Part shown: one piece after another, positions 1 to 6,549 of the stretch | How the letters are laid out: the number at the start of each line of letters is the position of its first letter | How positions within the stretch are numbered: position 1 is the first letter of the stretch | Source of the DNA: an uncultured Victivallales bacterium | Lineage (GTDB): Bacteria; Verrucomicrobiota; Lentisphaeria; Oligosphaerales; JAFGRS01 | Direction of reading: 5' to 3' | NCBI GenBank assembly: GCA_903834675.1 | Contig: CAILKC010000413.1 | Span: 1-6,884 of the forward strand | Length of the DNA: 6,884 nucleotides | Translations under genes and position numbers: made by a program | Notes under the pieces: generated by a model | Told to the model about the DNA's origin: nothing | What the model saw: only the letters and a program-made list of their open reading frames with translations | Databases searched by the model: none

Positions 1-705
1 CCCCGCCACGAGGTCGAGAGCGACATAGCCATACACCTGGCGCTTGGCGGCTGTCACGTAGGCATTGCCAGGCCCGACGATCTTCTCGACCCGTGGGACC
101 GACGCCGTACCGTAGGCCAAGGCGCCGATGGCGTAGACGCCTCCCAGCCGGTAGATCTCGGTCACGCCTGCTTCTCTGGCCGCGAACAGGAGGACCGGAT
201 TGAGGCGCTTGTCCGGGCCGGGCGGGGTGGTCAGCACGATCTGTGGGACGCCGGCCGCGCGGGCCAGAGCGGCGGTATGCACCACCGTCGAGATCAGCGG
301 GGCCGTGCCACCCGGCACGTAACAGCCGACGCGCGACAGGGGCGTGTAACGCTCGCCGACGCTGACCCCGGGCCGCGGCGAGAAGCTCCATTCGCGTGGC
401 AGAGACTGGCGGGCAAAGGTGGTGAGGTTGCGCACCGCGGCTCGGATCGCCTGTTTCGTGGGGCGATCAACCTGGGCGGCCGCCGCCTCAATATCGGCCG
501 TCGGCAGGCGGAACTCAGCCGGTTCCAGGGTGACGTGGTCAAAGGTTCGGGCATACTCGCTCAAGGCCGCATCGCCACGCTGGCGGACCGCGGCCAGAAT
601 GGCGGCCACGGCACTCTCGGTCTCGGGGTCGAAGGCGCTGCGGGAGAAGAGGGCCTGCACCCGTTGGTCGAAGGCAGCGTCGTTGCGTCGGATCACCTGC
701 GCCAT
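1..705 (-). CDS. hisD: Histidinol dehydrogenase, N-terminal 235 residues (gene runs off the left edge)
   Basis: Cytosolic NAD- and zinc-dependent enzyme of the last two steps of histidine biosynthesis (L-histidinol to L-histidinal to L-histidine). The frame is open from ATG at 705 to base 1, giving 235 codons, a little over half of the usual ~430 residues. Recognised by an N-terminal helical segment with RQRGDAALSEYARTFD (41-56), then RVGCYVPGGTAPLIST (125-140), the Rossmann-like segment EIYRLGGVYAIGALAYGT (183-200) and the family signature KIVGPGNAYVTAAKRQV (208-224). The zinc ligands and catalytic Glu/His pair known from the E. coli enzyme lie in the missing C-terminal half, so activity cannot be judged. 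The start is supported by GGAG six nt upstream. It lies 55 nt behind a 94-codon gene on the same strand, probably co-transcribed. No other his genes are visible. Identification is firm. Confidence 0.96.
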   Translation of the reverse strand, partial: MAQVIRRNDAAFDQRVQALFSRSAFDPETESAVAAILAAVRQRGDAALSEYARTFDHVTLEPAEFRLPTADIEAAAAQVDRPTKQAIRAAVRNLTTFARQSLPREWSFSPRPGVSVGERYTPLSRVGCYVPGGTAPLISTVVHTAALARAAGVPQIVLTTPPGPDKRLNPVLLFAAREAGVTEIYRLGGVYAIGALAYGTASVPRVEKIVGPGNAYVTAAKRQVYGYVALDLVAG

Positions 706-711
706 CGTCGT

Positions 712-715
712 CTCC
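712..715 (-). promoter_or_regulatory. Shine-Dalgarno site of hisD
   Basis: On the minus strand GGAG lies six nt before the ATG at 705, and a second GGAG lies at 717-720. This supports the chosen hisD start and shows that the gene is translated from its own ribosome binding site rather than by stop-start overlap with the gene before it. Confidence 0.6.
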
Positions 716-760
716 ACTCCAGCACTTCAGCACGTCACCGCCCACGGGTGGCGGGCGCCC

Positions 761-1045
761 TCAGTTCATGGATACCAGCTCGATGCTCTCGTCGGTCTTT
801 ACCAGGCAGAAGTACTCAGCATCCTTGAGGATACGGCTCCCGTCACTGGGGAGGATGTTGTTCACGGCGGTGCCTGGCAGGGTGAACACGCCGCCACTGT
901 CGGCGACGACATTCACCCGTCCGCGTTCAATGCTGGCTCGGCCGCGGAAGCACTGCAAGGTCACACGTTCACGCAGGGGATCCTGCACTTTCACGAAGAC
1001 GACGCAGAACCGGCGTCCTTCAAGGTAATCGAAATGAGATGGCAT
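761..1045 (-). CDS. Small conserved-looking protein of unknown function, 94 aa, upstream of hisD
   Basis: I do not recognise this family. The protein begins MPSHFDYLEGRRFCVVFVKV and has no signal peptide or membrane segment, so it is probably cytosolic. It alternates short hydrophobic stretches with charged turns (FCVVFVKV at 12-19, RVTLQCF, RVNVVAD, GVFTLPG, YFCLVKT), which reads as a mostly beta-strand fold, followed by LPSDGSRILKDAEYFCLVKTD near the end. Codon use matches the neighbours, with strong G/C in third positions, which favours a real gene. The frame remains open upstream to an ATG at 1135, but those 30 extra residues look like translated promoter DNA; the ATG at 1045 has only a weak GGGA upstream. 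The gene ends 55 nt before hisD, so it likely shares a transcript with it. A small beta-barrel adaptor or regulator would fit the fold impression, but that is only a guess. Confidence 0.7.
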   Translation of the reverse strand: MPSHFDYLEGRRFCVVFVKVQDPLRERVTLQCFRGRASIERGRVNVVADSGGVFTLPGTAVNNILPSDGSRILKDAEYFCLVKTDESIELVSMN

Positions 1046-1390
1046 ATCATCTGTTCCCGCTCTTGCCGGTCGGCAGCGCTGCTGGTCCGGCTCGCTATGG
1101 TGGCGTGCAATATACACCGCGCCGGTGCAGGCCAATGCCTGATCCTGGCGGCGGGTAGGGCTGTTTCAATGGCACGCGGCGGATCTGCCGTCCAAGACCG
1201 CGGCCATAGGCGTCGACATCATCGGCGGGCGCAATTCCGCTCGGGTTCTGTTCTTCCGACAATGTGGTCATGCACCCGGTGGCTCTATTCCGTGTTCCCA
1301 TGGGTTGGTCGGTGCGATATAGTCTTCCCGACGATATCATCGCCAGGACGCCCCAACGCTGAGCCCTGGAAGACGAGGCAAGGCAGCAAG
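1046..1390. other. Divergent intergenic region
   Basis: This 345-nt gap separates the leftward unit (small gene and hisD) from the rightward esterase/glycosidase pair and must hold both promoters. Open frames crossing it have low-complexity Arg/Pro-rich composition and no start signal, so I see no gene. For the leftward unit the best match is TTGGCC (1130-1135, minus strand) with TATATT (1109-1114, minus strand), but the 15-nt spacer is short, so this is weak. The rightward promoter candidate is listed separately. I see no riboswitch, tRNA or obvious operator palindrome. Confidence 0.6.
1295..1323 (+). promoter_or_regulatory. Candidate sigma-70-type promoter for the esterase gene
   Basis: TTCCCA at 1295-1300 (4 of 6 to TTGACA) and TATAGT at 1318-1323 (5 of 6 to TATAAT) are separated by 17 nt. 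A transcript starting near 1330 would have a leader of about 60 nt before the ATG at 1391. It is the best spaced pair I found by eye, but promoters in this kind of organism are poorly known, so confidence is modest. Confidence 0.4.
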
Positions 1391-2911
1391 ATGTTTGGCA
1401 GAAAGGTGAGTGTTATGGCGGTAGCGATGGCTGCGATCTCGCTCTGTGTCGGTGCCGGAGACGAGAAGAAGAAGAGCCTGCCCGAGGCGCTCGCGAAGCT
1501 CCGGATTGACCACGGCGAAGTGCTGTCGATGGAGTACGCCGAGACCAGCTCGTTCACCGATCCCGGGGGGGTCACTCACAGCAACCTTCCGCCGCGGGTC
1601 ATGGTGAAGGCCAGACTCTCTCCGGCAAAAGGCTCCAACATCCAGGTCGAGGCCTGGCTTCCCGACCCGGCAACATGGAACGGCCGTCTTGTGGGTCTTG
1701 GCAATGGGGGGGCGGCGGGACAGATCAACCCCGGCGCCCTGGTCGGACCGCTCTCCGGCGGTTCCGCCGTAGTAACCACGGACCTGGGGACCGCTCCCAA
1801 CTCCGATTCTGGCATCGGGAATCCGGAGGTCTGGAAGGATTTCGGTTTCCGGGCCACTCATCTCATGACCGTCTTCGCCAAACACCTTGTCAAAGCCTAC
1901 TACGGCAGGGAACCTGACCATTCTTACTTCTTTGGCGGCTCCACCGGCGGCCAACAGGCACTCCAGGAAGCGCAGCGCTACCCCGAAGACTACGACGGCA
2001 TTGTGGCTGGAGTTCCGGCCCATTGCCGCACGCCTCTCCATGCCTATTTTCTCTGGAACTCGCAGATCTTCCACAAATGCCCTTTCAGCGCCTCTCAGCA
2101 AGCCAACCTCAGCGCCGCCGCGAACGAGTACATGGCACCTCGCGAGATCGCGCCGACTGCCGGGAAGCTGGTCTCCGATCCGCGTTGCTCGCAGGCGGAC
2201 ATTGAGGCGGTCATCGCTCTCGCCCGGAAGCAAGACCCAACCTTGACCGACGCCCAGGCGGAGGCTCTCCGGAAGCTGTTCGACGGGCCAAGGCACGCCA
2301 TCACCGGGGAACGGATCTTCTGCGGCATCCCCCTGGGAAGCGCCTTTGACATCGCCCAAGGGCATCTCTATCTGTTCAGGTGGGTCTTCGGGGCAGAGAA
2401 GGACCCGCTGGAAATAGACTTCGGGAAGGACATTGACACCTACACCGCCGCCCTGGGGCCGTATCTCAACGCTGAGAACCCGGACCTGAGCCGTTTCGCG
2501 GCACGCGGCGGCAAGCTGATCATGTATTCCGGATCGGCGGATTCATGCGTCCCCTACCACGCGACTCTCGACTACTACGAGCGTGTCGTCGAGCATTTCG
2601 GTTCGCTCGAGCGAGTCAACGCCTTCCTCACCTTCTACATCATTCCAGGCATGAGCCACGGTCCAGGTCCAGGGATCAACACTCTCCCCAGCTTGGGTGG
2701 CAGCGTCATCAACTGGTGTGAGAAGGGCATTCAACCGGGCCTGATCAGCGGGAAGCGTGTGGTCGAGGGAAAGACCGAGATGGAGATCGTGATATACCCC
2801 TATCCTGCCAAGACTGGCTGGGATGCGGGGACCGGATTCAGGCCTGTCGACGGCCCGCGCAGAGGCGTCGAGCGCGGCGCGGCCAGCTTCCGACCGGCCG
2901 CGGCGGAGTGA
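1391..2911 (+). CDS. Secreted tannase/feruloyl esterase family alpha/beta-hydrolase, 506 aa
   Basis: A serine esterase of the tannase family, whose members cleave galloyl or hydroxycinnamoyl (ferulic, coumaric) esters from plant polymers. Residues 1-22 look like a signal peptide (Lys5, hydrophobic core, likely cleavage after VGA at 20-22), so it acts outside the cytoplasm. The nucleophile elbow is FGGSTGGQQA (181-190, Ser184), followed by RYPEDYDGIVAGVPA (196-210), as in the family. The acid is probably Asp384 in SGSADSCVPYH, placed before DYYERV as expected, and the base His423 in PGMSHGPG. Residues ~215-375 form the lid-type insertion. Oddity: classical members have Cys directly before the catalytic Ser and directly after the His, forming the CS-D-HC disulfide; here these positions are Gly183 and Gly424. 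The start at 1391 is chosen because it opens the signal peptide and has AAGG seven nt upstream; the frame stays open far upstream without coding character. It probably forms a transcription unit with the GH127 gene 123 nt downstream. Substrate is not determinable. Confidence 0.88.
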   Translation: MFGRKVSVMAVAMAAISLCVGAGDEKKKSLPEALAKLRIDHGEVLSMEYAETSSFTDPGGVTHSNLPPRVMVKARLSPAKGSNIQVEAWLPDPATWNGRLVGLGNGGAAGQINPGALVGPLSGGSAVVTTDLGTAPNSDSGIGNPEVWKDFGFRATHLMTVFAKHLVKAYYGREPDHSYFFGGSTGGQQALQEAQRYPEDYDGIVAGVPAHCRTPLHAYFLWNSQIFHKCPFSASQQANLSAAANEYMAPREIAPTAGKLVSDPRCSQADIEAVIALARKQDPTLTDAQAEALRKLFDGPRHAITGERIFCGIPLGSAFDIAQGHLYLFRWVFGAEKDPLEIDFGKDIDTYTAALGPYLNAENPDLSRFAARGGKLIMYSGSADSCVPYHATLDYYERVVEHFGSLERVNAFLTFYIIPGMSHGPGPGINTLPSLGGSVINWCEKGIQPGLISGKRVVEGKTEMEIVIYPYPAKTGWDAGTGFRPVDGPRRGVERGAASFRPAAAE

Positions 2912-3023
2912 GGACTCGCAGAGGCCAGCCTCAGACGTCCTTACACGCCTGCGCTGGTTTCGAACCGCAACCTGGGGCGCTGGGATACTGAGCCGATGCT
3001 GACTGCAACCCCTCATCGACATT

Positions 3024-3029
3024 GGAGAG
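3024..3029 (+). promoter_or_regulatory. Shine-Dalgarno site that decides the GH127 start
   Basis: GGAGAG ends five nt before the ATG at 3035. The alternative in-frame ATG at 2996 has no such site and would add 13 non-hydrophobic residues in front of the signal peptide, so 3035 is preferred. Confidence 0.7.
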
Positions 3030-3034
3030 CAACC

Positions 3035-5911
3035 ATGGCAAAGATGGTCTTGGCGCTGTCGTGTGGAGCCGTTCTGGCCGCACCCACCGAAGCCGGTCAA
3101 CCTCCCCAAGCCGCACTCGATGTCGTCGCGCCGCGCCTGCCGGACCCGCTCGGTCGCGTGACCCTCGAGCACCAGGAGCTCGGCGGAGAGATCGATCGCC
3201 GCGTCGGGAACCTGATCTACCAGAACTACATGGCCGTAGACCTGGACGGCAACTGGCTGGACCACTTCCGCCAGCGCACCGAGCGCGCCGGTAAGAACCA
3301 CGTCTACTACGGCATTGGCAAGGTCCTCGACGCCGGCAGTCTGTTCACTGCTTATACGGCTGATCCTAAGGTTGCCGCACGCACGCGGTACATCGTCGAC
3401 GAACTGCTGAAGTCCCGCGACCCCGACGGTTACCTCGGGTTCTGGAAGGTTGAGCCGGAGAATCGGCAGGACCACATCAACTGGATTCTCCACGAGCAGG
3501 AATACCTCAACCTGGCATTCGTGCGGCACTACCGCTGCACCGGCGACCCCCAGTCGCTGGCCGCGGCTCGAATCATGGCCGACTACATCCTCAAGACCTT
3601 CCCCACGCCGCAGAACCCCTGCTACGATCCAGGCCTGATCTGCACAGCGGGCCTGCCGGAAGGCATGCTCGAGCTCTACCGCGTCACCGGCGACCAACGC
3701 TACCTCGACTTCGCTGCCGAGGTCCCCCACGGAAACGACCGCGGCGAGATCCAGCTCGCCTCGCTGCGCCGCTGGGAACAGGATTTCAGCCGCCGTCCCT
3801 GCCACGTCTACGTCATGCTCGCACGCTGCTATGCCCAGACCGAGTTGTACCGGCTCACCGGCGAGGAGAGTCTCCTGAACATGAGCCGGTTCATGCGCAA
3901 TGAGCTGCTGAAACAAGGCGAAGGCGGCATGCTGGTCACCGGCTCGTGCTCCGAGGGCGAGCATTTCACCTACAACCAGAACGGCCGCGGCAATATCGGC
4001 GAATCGTGCGTTACCGCCTACATGCTGCGCTGGATCGACAGCCTCATGCGGCTGGAAGGTGATCTGCGCTACGGGGACCTCCTCGAGCGGACCCTGTACA
4101 ACGCTCTCTTCGCTGCCAACTCGCCCGACGGACGCTGGATTCGCTACTTCACCCCGTTTACCGGCGAACGCAAGTACGACACCCGCGACTACTTCTGCTG
4201 CTGTGGGAACTACCGCCGGGCCGTGGCGGAGCTGCCGCAGATGGTGTACTACCGCACCCCGAACGGCGGCATCGCCGTGAACCTGTTCAGCGACTCGAAG
4301 AAGACGTTCGACCTGCAAGGGCAGAGCGTCACGGTCTTGCAGGAAACCGCCTACCCCACCGACGGCCAGGTGAAACTGACGCTTGCCATGCACGCCCCGC
4401 TCGCCTTCGCGCTGAAGTTCCGGACCCCGCGCTGGTGCCCGCGAATCACGCTGCGCCTGAACGGCGGCGCCCCGGTCACGATTGACCCCCTGGCGCAGGA
4501 ACGCGGCGGGTACACTCTGGACCGGACCTGGCAGGACGGCGACACGCTGACCCTCTCGATGCCGATGGCATGGCGCTTTCTGCGGGGTCGGGCGGTCCAG
4601 GATGGCCGCGTGGCGCTCCTGCGCGGCCCGGTCGTGTTCTGCGTCGGCAAGGACCAGAATCCGACCTTGTTCGCGCAATGCCCCGAGCCGCGGGACCTGG
4701 TCATTGACCCGGCTTCTCTCGGCGAACCCACGAGAGATGACACGATTCGTCCGAATGGACTGAAGGTCGTTGCCAAAGCCTGGCTGAACCAGGACTGCAG
4801 CGGCGCCAAGGTCGAGGTCACCCTGACCGAGTTTGTCGATCCCAGCGGCCAGGAGGTGTACTTCCGCGTACCGAACCTGGCCGACACCTCGCCTGTCCGC
4901 CTGACGGAGGATGAGATTGTCTCGTGGCCGAACGAGTTCGTCAACGCCCACGTGCTGAAGGCGCTCTACGGGCCGAAGGCCAGCGGCGATCTCGGGGCGA
5001 TGTTTGAGATTCGCGGCGAGGTCGTAGCAGATCTGGCCGCAGACTACCTCAACCCGGGGGGCAAAGTCGGTCTCCAGGCCGAGTTTCCCGACGCTACGGG
5101 CGGCAGGTGGGCATTCTTCAACTGCAAGAATGGTGGACTTCTCTCCACCGCGGTGCCCGGCGAGGTGAAACCCCTGAACTCGCAGTTCAAGGCGTTCGGC
5201 TCGCCTCTGGGGTACGCCTACGGACTGGAAGGCCAGGGCGATGAACTCGGCTTCGTCTCGGACTATGCCCCCAGTGACCGGCAAGAGGACGCCTGGCGGA
5301 AGCACTACACCGAGAAGATGTTCGATCAAGTGCTCTCAGCCAGCGAGCGGAAGGAGTTCCTCTATACACACCCGATCGCGGACACAACGTCCTACAACGT
5401 CTTCCGCTGGATTCCGTCTCCCGCGGTGCAGAGCCAGGATATCGCCCTGGTGGTGAGGGTCTTCTCAAACCTGGGCAATGGCGTCGGCCTCCGCATCATC
5501 CGCTGGACCGCTGAGGCTCGATACGACGTCCTCGCCACAGTGAACACGAGGGACATGAAGGTCGGCCCAGGCGGGACGGCCGAGGTCGTTCTACGGCTGT
5601 CGTCGGCCGAGGTCGGCAGACATCTCGACGTCGTCTTGCACAACGCTGGGTCTCATGTCTGCGATGCAACGGCGCTGCAGGTCCGGGCGTACGCCAACGT
5701 CAAGCAAACGGCCTCTCAGGTCGACGTCACCGAGGCCGTGCGGGCGAAGTTCCACAACCGCTCCATCACGCCCTTGGGCCGCTATGCCGACCTCTTCGGG
5801 GAGACGGCGGCCGGGACGGAAAACACCCTGAAAGTCAAGATTCACTATTGGCGAGAGAATGTCGTGAAGCTCCTCGAGTTCTCGCAGGACTCGGACGTGG
5901 ATCTCCGTTGA
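3035..5911 (+). CDS. Secreted GH127 (DUF1680) beta-L-arabinofuranosidase-type glycosidase with long C-terminal extension, 958 aa
   Basis: GH127 enzymes release terminal arabinofuranose using a zinc-bound cysteine nucleophile. Residues 1-20 form a signal peptide (Lys3, core MVLALSCGAVLAA), so it is exported. The (alpha/alpha) barrel covers about 40-415, with NWLDHFRQRTE (73-83), YYGIGKVLDAGSLFTAY and DGYLGFW near the N-terminal side. By motif comparison with Bifidobacterium HypBA1, Glu309 in GEHF is the acid/base candidate, Glu323 and Cys325 in GESC are zinc ligands, and Cys388-Cys389 in FCCCGNYRR match the nucleophile/ligand pair. A third Cys (390) follows where proline is usual. Beta-sandwich domains run to about 640. 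The remaining ~300 residues exceed the usual ~650 of the family: a beta-rich module (~690-885) and a tail (~886-958) with VDVTEAV, LFGETAAGTENTLKVKI and EFSQDSDVDL, which resembles the DUF3395-type end of DnaJ-like and PVC proteins (from memory). It follows the esterase gene by 123 nt on the same strand. Family call is firm; the exact sugar is not. Confidence 0.9.
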   Translation: MAKMVLALSCGAVLAAPTEAGQPPQAALDVVAPRLPDPLGRVTLEHQELGGEIDRRVGNLIYQNYMAVDLDGNWLDHFRQRTERAGKNHVYYGIGKVLDAGSLFTAYTADPKVAARTRYIVDELLKSRDPDGYLGFWKVEPENRQDHINWILHEQEYLNLAFVRHYRCTGDPQSLAAARIMADYILKTFPTPQNPCYDPGLICTAGLPEGMLELYRVTGDQRYLDFAAEVPHGNDRGEIQLASLRRWEQDFSRRPCHVYVMLARCYAQTELYRLTGEESLLNMSRFMRNELLKQGEGGMLVTGSCSEGEHFTYNQNGRGNIGESCVTAYMLRWIDSLMRLEGDLRYGDLLERTLYNALFAANSPDGRWIRYFTPFTGERKYDTRDYFCCCGNYRRAVAELPQMVYYRTPNGGIAVNLFSDSKKTFDLQGQSVTVLQETAYPTDGQVKLTLAMHAPLAFALKFRTPRWCPRITLRLNGGAPVTIDPLAQERGGYTLDRTWQDGDTLTLSMPMAWRFLRGRAVQDGRVALLRGPVVFCVGKDQNPTLFAQCPEPRDLVIDPASLGEPTRDDTIRPNGLKVVAKAWLNQDCSGAKVEVTLTEFVDPSGQEVYFRVPNLADTSPVRLTEDEIVSWPNEFVNAHVLKALYGPKASGDLGAMFEIRGEVVADLAADYLNPGGKVGLQAEFPDATGGRWAFFNCKNGGLLSTAVPGEVKPLNSQFKAFGSPLGYAYGLEGQGDELGFVSDYAPSDRQEDAWRKHYTEKMFDQVLSASERKEFLYTHPIADTTSYNVFRWIPSPAVQSQDIALVVRVFSNLGNGVGLRIIRWTAEARYDVLATVNTRDMKVGPGGTAEVVLRLSSAEVGRHLDVVLHNAGSHVCDATALQVRAYANVKQTASQVDVTEAVRAKFHNRSITPLGRYADLFGETAAGTENTLKVKIHYWRENVVKLLEFSQDSDVDLR

Positions 5912-5939
5912 CCGTCAGCTGCGGGGCAGACCTTGGCCA

Positions 5940-5976
5940 GACCTATTCAGGAAGCGCCCGCGCTTCACAATAGGTC
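5940..5976 (+). terminator. Hairpin 28 nt behind the GH127 stop codon
   Basis: GACCTATT (5940-5947) pairs perfectly with AATAGGTC (5969-5976); after a small internal loop, GAAGCG (5951-5956) pairs with CGCTTC (5961-5966) around a CCCG loop. No T-run follows, so it is either a non-canonical terminator, an mRNA 3'-end stabiliser, or part of the repeat island. Confidence 0.5.
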
Positions 5977-6141
5977 ATCCTACGGGCTTCGACGCGAGGC
6001 CGTTACGCCTCCAGCGTCACCGTGAAACGGTGCATTACGGACCCGGAAGAGTACCACCGGCGCCGGACGTTCCAGGAGGAATTCCGGGCCCCCCGCCAAC
6101 CGTACGGCATGGAGTTTGACGAACGGTATGCCTGGGATTGA
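5977..6141 (+). pseudogene. C-terminal remnant of a RAYT-like (REP-associated tyrosine) transposase
   Basis: The plus-strand frame ending in TGA at 6139-6141 reads TDPEEYHRRRTFQEEF and then YGMEFDERYAWD at its very end. This matches the conserved C-terminal pattern I know from IS200-related, REP-associated transposases of planctomycete- and verrucomicrobia-like genomes (HH-x-RTFQEEF, ~10 residues, YG-x-E-DERY-WD). Only about 45-50 residues are left: an in-frame TAG lies at 5971-5973 and there is no start codon or catalytic HUH/Tyr region, so the gene is a truncated relic. The stretch between the two motifs reads RAPRQP where intact relatives have a FLKK-like sequence, suggesting drift after inactivation. 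Family assignment is by pattern memory, not alignment. Confidence 0.6.
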
Positions 6142-6163
6142 AGGCTGCAAGGGCGGGTTTGTC

Positions 6164-6180
6164 GCAGGCCTGGAGCCTGC
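6164..6180. repeat. REP-like hairpin next to the transposase remnant
   Basis: GCAGGC (6164-6169) and GCCTGC (6175-6180) form a perfect 6-bp stem with loop CTGGA. It lies 22 nt beyond the stop of the transposase remnant, which is where REP-type palindromes mobilised by RAYTs are expected. Short GCAGGC...GCCTGC hairpins of this kind are frequent intergenic elements in related genomes (memory). Confidence 0.5.
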
Positions 6181-6234
6181 AATTCGCGGTCGGGGTCCGG
6201 TATCTAGGGCGCGTGCCTTGGACTGACGGATTGT

Positions 6235-6247
6235 GCCCCTTCGGGGC
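6235..6247. repeat. Short perfect hairpin
   Basis: GCCCC and GGGGC flank a TTC loop. It is part of the palindrome cluster; no T-tract follows on either strand. Confidence 0.4.
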
Positions 6248-6254
6248 GGGCTCG

Positions 6255-6293
6255 CCAGCGTTCCGCCCAGCAGGCCGACCAGGCTGACGCTGG
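6255..6293. repeat. Two-level inverted repeat
   Basis: CCAGCGT (6255-6261) pairs with ACGCTGG (6287-6293), and inside it CAGC (6268-6271) pairs with GCTG (6283-6286). This makes an interrupted stem-loop of 39 nt within the island. Confidence 0.35.
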
Positions 6294-6385
6294 ATGTGAC
6301 GGTGGGGGTTCGCAGTACGGTCATTGTGCGCCTCTTGCCGACGTCGGCCCAGCTTCCCCAGCGCATCTGGGCGTACGAGACGGCT

Positions 6386-6422
6386 GAGTGGGGTTGCCAC
6401 GTCACGCTCGAGCGGGGTTGCC
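6386..6422. repeat. Direct repeat of 13 nt, spacing 24 nt
   Basis: GAGTGGGGTTGCC (6386-6398) recurs as GAGCGGGGTTGCC (6410-6422) with one mismatch. Only two copies are present, so it is not an array; it may be a footprint of local duplication. Confidence 0.4.
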
Positions 6423-6469
6423 GAATTCCCCTGTATGAGACTTCCAGGGCACTTCCCATTCCGCCCGAA

Positions 6470-6485
6470 GTCCGCCACGGCGGAC
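6470..6485. repeat. Perfect 7-bp inverted repeat
   Basis: GTCCGCC and GGCGGAC are separated by AC. It sits 9 nt before the large stem-loop at 6495 and may be part of the same composite repeat unit. Confidence 0.4.
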
Positions 6486-6494
6486 GAGGGGCGT

Positions 6495-6546
6495 TGGAGG
6501 GCGCCGCTGCGTCGGCGCCGCGGCGGCCACGCAGGGCCGCCCTCCA
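6495..6546. repeat. Long GC-rich stem-loop, REP-like
   Basis: Arms of 18 nt (6495-6512 and 6529-6546) match at 16 positions around a 16-nt, itself GC-rich loop. The arm begins TGGAGGGCG and ends CTGCGT on the left side. The mismatches at the tenth and twelfth positions make an internal bulge, as in bacterial interspersed palindromes. The flanking sequence shows no T-tract, so it is unlikely to be a terminator. Copy number in the genome cannot be seen here. Confidence 0.6.
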
Positions 6547-6549
6547 GGC

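Noticed and set aside
277..828. A 183-codon plus-strand frame over hisD
   Set aside because: It is antisense to the clearly identified hisD and has no family features.
419..1390. Extension of the esterase frame far upstream to an ATG at 419
   Set aside because: It would run antisense through hisD and the small gene and bury the signal peptide in the middle of the protein.
1337..2365. A 342-codon minus-strand frame opposite the esterase
   Set aside because: The plus strand carries the complete catalytic motifs of the esterase here; the antisense frame is a by-product of base composition.
2956..2966. GGTTTCGAACC, reminiscent of a tRNA T-arm
   Set aside because: No acceptor, D or anticodon stem can be drawn around it; it is just a short palindrome in the 123-nt gap.
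2996..3034. Alternative GH127 start at 2996
   Set aside because: No ribosome binding site there, whereas GGAGAG precedes 3035, where a signal peptide begins directly.
3035..3070. Possible lipoprotein signal (LALSC) at the start of the GH127 protein
   Set aside because: The residues before the Cys do not match the lipobox well; an ordinary signal peptide fits better.
2543..5329. A 928-codon open frame on the minus strand, antisense to the esterase end and the GH127 gene
   Set aside because: It mirrors two well-supported plus-strand genes; GC-rich codon bias keeps the antisense frame open. Its translation has no recognisable domain.
6386..6422. Two spaced near-identical 13-mers as a possible CRISPR start
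   Set aside because: Only two copies, an 11-nt gap between them, and no further repeat or cas gene.
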